Positions 62,312-64,000 of a DNA stretch of 64,000 bases are shown piece after piece. Source of the DNA: Trinickia caryophylli (lineage in GTDB: Bacteria > Pseudomonadota > Gammaproteobacteria > Burkholderiales > Burkholderiaceae); assembly GCF_034424545.1 (NCBI RefSeq), contig NZ_CP139970.1:2542001-2606000 (forward strand). The letters are read 5' to 3'. Position 1 is the stretch's first letter, and each line of letters starts with the position of its first letter. Made by a program: the position numbers and the translations under genes. The notes beneath the pieces are model-generated. The model did not search any database. It saw only the letters and a list, made by a program, of their open reading frames with translations, and had not been told where the DNA came from.

Positions 62312-63240
62312 GGCGACGAGGGTGCGCACGGCGCTGACGCCAGCCGCAGCGAAACGTCGCCTGTGGCGATGACTTCCACGCCTCGTCCGGTATCGAGCAG
62401 CAATTGTCCCATCGCATCGACGCCGAGCGCTATGCCGTGTGCCACCACCCGGCCTTGCTCGATGAGCGCGACTTCGCGGCCGGCATAGGCATGCAGCGCT
62501 GCCCAGCGCTGCGCGAACGGCGCGAAGCCCTCCGCGCCAAAGCGGTCGAGCATGGCGCGCAACGCGGGCAGTACGGCCGCCAGCGTGTCCGTGAGATTGG
62601 CGTCGGGCAACAACTGCGAGAGTGCGGCTGCCGTCTTCGGCGGTGCCTGCTCGGGCGCATCGGTGCTTGCGGCGGCCAGCTCGGCTGCGAGCGCCTCGTC
62701 GGGCCGCACGTTGATGCCGATGCCGATCACGGTAGCGGTGGCCACCGGCGTGCTCCATGCCGTCTCGACGAGGATGCCGGCGAGTTTGCCTTCGTCGAGC
62801 AATACGTCATTCGGCCATTTGAGCCCTATGCGACTCGCTTGCCGCGCGTCGAGCCCAGGCAGTTGCCGCAGCGCCTCGGCGAGGACCGTGCCGGCCGCGA
62901 GGCTGAGCCCCGCAAGGCCCGCGAGCGGCCGCGGCACGATCGTCGCCACGGAGAACATCAGTGCGTGCCCCGGCGTGGCATGCCAACGCCGCCCCTGGCG
63001 GCCGCGGCCGGCCGTTTGCCGGTAGGCGGCGCGCACGGCGAAAAAACCCGGCACGGCTTGGTCGCGGGGCAGCGATTTGAGGCGCTGCATGAGGTCGGTG
63101 TTGGTCGAACCGGTTTGCGCGGCGATATCCAGCGCATCGGCGGCCAGGGGCGGCTGGACATGCCCGAGCGCGCGTGCGCGATCGATTTCCCAGTTGCTGG
63201 CCTGCGTGTGCGGCGAATCGAGAGGGGTAGGGTCAGTCAT
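62308..63240 (-). CDS. birA: Biotin--[acetyl-CoA-carboxylase] ligase (BirA without DNA-binding domain)
   Basis: A 310-residue biotin-protein ligase. [13 protein letters not shown] is the start of the catalytic domain; [25 protein letters not shown] is the biotinyl-AMP loop (GRGRxGR), and [20 protein letters not shown] the biotin site. Only about 40 residues precede the catalytic domain and they form no helix-turn-helix, so this is a group I ligase that cannot repress the bio operon. It couples biotin to carboxylases and should not regulate transcription. Divergent from the MlaE-like permease, coupled to coaX. Confidence 0.95.
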   Translation of the reverse strand: MTDPTPLDSPHTQASNWEIDRARALGHVQPPLAADALDIAAQTGSTNTDLMQRLKSLPRDQAVPGFFAVRAAYRQTAGRGRQGRRWHATPGHALMFSVATIVPRPLAGLAGLSLAAGTVLAEALRQLPGLDARQASRIGLKWPNDVLLDEGKLAGILVETAWSTPVATATVIGIGINVRPDEALAAELAAASTDAPEQAPPKTAAALSQLLPDANLTDTLAAVLPALRAMLDRFGAEGFAPFAQRWAALHAYAGREVALIEQGRVVAHGIALGVDAMGQLLLDTGRGVEVIATGDVSLRLASAPCAPSSP

Positions 63241-63428
63241 GACGCGTATTGTAGTGGTCCTCGCCCGCGACGAGGCGCCGCTTCCCCAATGCTACTGCGA
63301 TCCGCGTGCGGGCTGGATACAATGGCCTCTCAGTACATACCGGGCCGCCCCAAGTGTACCGAGCCCCCTTGCGAGGGCGAGCTTTGCGAGCGTGGGGCAT
63401 TTTATTTCAGCGACAGGACCGTTTGCCC

Positions 63429-64000
63429 TTGGACTTCGACACTCCGCCCGGCTTGCAGCTCTCGACCGGCAGTGCCGGGCAGCGCATCACGCTGTCGGGC
63501 CAGTGGACGGCGCTCGCGCTTGCGCGCGATCGCGCGCGCGCCGGTGCGACGAAGCGGCTCGTCGCGTTGCGCGGCAACACCTCGGCGCACTGGGATTTGT
63601 CAGGCGTGGTCCGCATGGACCACGTTGGCGCGCAGGCGCTCTGGAGCGTCTGGGGCAGAGCCATGCCCGAACACGTCACGCTGACGGAGACACAGCACGA
63701 GATCTTCACGCGCATTGCGTTGCTCGAGACGCAGCGCGAGGAGCCGGAGCCGGTCGTGCGCGTGGATCCGATCACGGCGCTCGGCGAGGCGATCTTCGCG
63801 TTTGCCGACCACGTTTATGGCGGCATCGCGATGTTCGGCCGCGTCGTGCTCGATGCGCTCTCGGTGTTGCGCCGGCCCGCGAGCGCGCCCTGGACCGAAA
63901 TTTCCGCCAATGTCTATCACGCCGGCACGCAGGCGCTGCCGATTACCGCGCTCGTCGCGTTTCTGATCGGCATCGTGCTCAGCTACCTGTCCGCGCAGCA
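63429..64000 (+). CDS. MlaE/YrbE-family ABC permease, N-terminal part (3' end cut off)
   Basis: The open frame from TTG 63429 runs to the window edge (190 residues). The first 110 residues look like a STAS-type domain (LSGQWTALALARDRARAG, WDLSGVVRMDHVGAQALWSVWG), followed by the start of the MlaE-like permease fold (DPITALGEAIFAFADHVYGG and TEISANVYHAGTQALPITALVAFLIGIVLSYLSAQ). This fusion is typical of lipid-transport permeases of Burkholderiaceae, part of an Mla-like system keeping outer-membrane asymmetry. AGGA lies 10 bases before TTG 63429; TTG 63423 is an alternative start. Partner genes must lie beyond the window. Confidence 0.85.
   Translation, partial: MDFDTPPGLQLSTGSAGQRITLSGQWTALALARDRARAGATKRLVALRGNTSAHWDLSGVVRMDHVGAQALWSVWGRAMPEHVTLTETQHEIFTRIALLETQREEPEPVVRVDPITALGEAIFAFADHVYGGIAMFGRVVLDALSVLRRPASAPWTEISANVYHAGTQALPITALVAFLIGIVLSYLSAQ

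Overview
This 64 kb window reads as a stretch of the main chromosome of a high-GC betaproteobacterium of the Burkholderiaceae (Burkholderia/Paraburkholderia/Trinickia type). The evidence is the gene content and order: a methionine synthase split into two genes, argS next to an FtsN-like SPOR protein and dsbA, DUF3567 and DUF1840 proteins, PhaM, an OmpC-like porin, fused isobutyryl-CoA mutase, a bioA-bioF-bioD-bioB cluster, and birA-coaX beside an MlaE-type permease. I see no rRNA, tRNA, CRISPR array, insertion sequence, prophage or attachment site. Coding density is high and most genes are on the minus strand.

Region by region. 1-2 kb: a cut-off AGE-family sugar epimerase translationally coupled to a LacI-type regulator, with a cluster of dyads upstream. 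2.2-5.9 kb: two cyclic-di-GMP proteins, an EAL-CBS-GGDEF protein with a degenerate cyclase domain and a membrane diguanylate cyclase, whose upstream DNA is full of palindromes including a 49-base near-perfect hairpin. 5.9-10.4 kb: a bile acid:sodium symporter-like carrier, a secreted basic protein, a porin, a tail-anchored unknown protein and a 49-residue lipoprotein. 10.6-16.2 kb: icmF, then a nitronate monooxygenase-like enzyme divergent from an alpha/beta hydrolase that carries every active-site residue of fluoroacetate dehalogenase. 16.3-21.4 kb: an Lrp regulator divergent from a DMT exporter, then YbaK, HMG-CoA lyase, hydroxypyruvate reductase and a small unknown. 21.4-25.9 kb: the biotin operon. 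26.2-36.2 kb: a secreted hydrolase, YchJ, and a likely operon liuR-aceK-can-thiolase-SDR-acyl-CoA dehydrogenase, with a LiuR-like box between liuR and a divergent metallo-beta-lactamase-fold gene. 36.2-41.9 kb: a secreted subtilase, an ECF42-type sigma factor with two DGPF (YciI-like) proteins, and a TPR-glycosyltransferase. 42-48.8 kb: an orphan dipeptide-type binding protein, an SDR, dsbA, an FtsN-like protein, argS and a DUF1840 protein. 49-54.8 kb: split metH, DUF3567 and DUF3108 proteins. 55-64 kb: a fumarylacetoacetase-family hydrolase, an enoyl-CoA hydratase, phaM, a patatin, a diiron acyl-ACP-desaturase-like protein, the ADP-heptose cytidylyltransferase gene, a short membrane protein, coaX, birA and the start of an MlaE-like permease.

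Themes that tie genes together are branched-chain and short acyl-CoA metabolism (icmF, mvaB, liuR, thiolase, acyl-CoA dehydrogenase, enoyl-CoA hydratase, phaM), the glyoxylate switch (aceK), biotin synthesis and use (bio operon, birA) and cyclic-di-GMP signalling. The least explained material is the ECF42/DGPF/subtilase block, the palindrome cluster at 5.58-5.90 kb, the repeated CATTGC motif before bioB, and several small unknown proteins. I saw no certain, wholly new multi-gene system.
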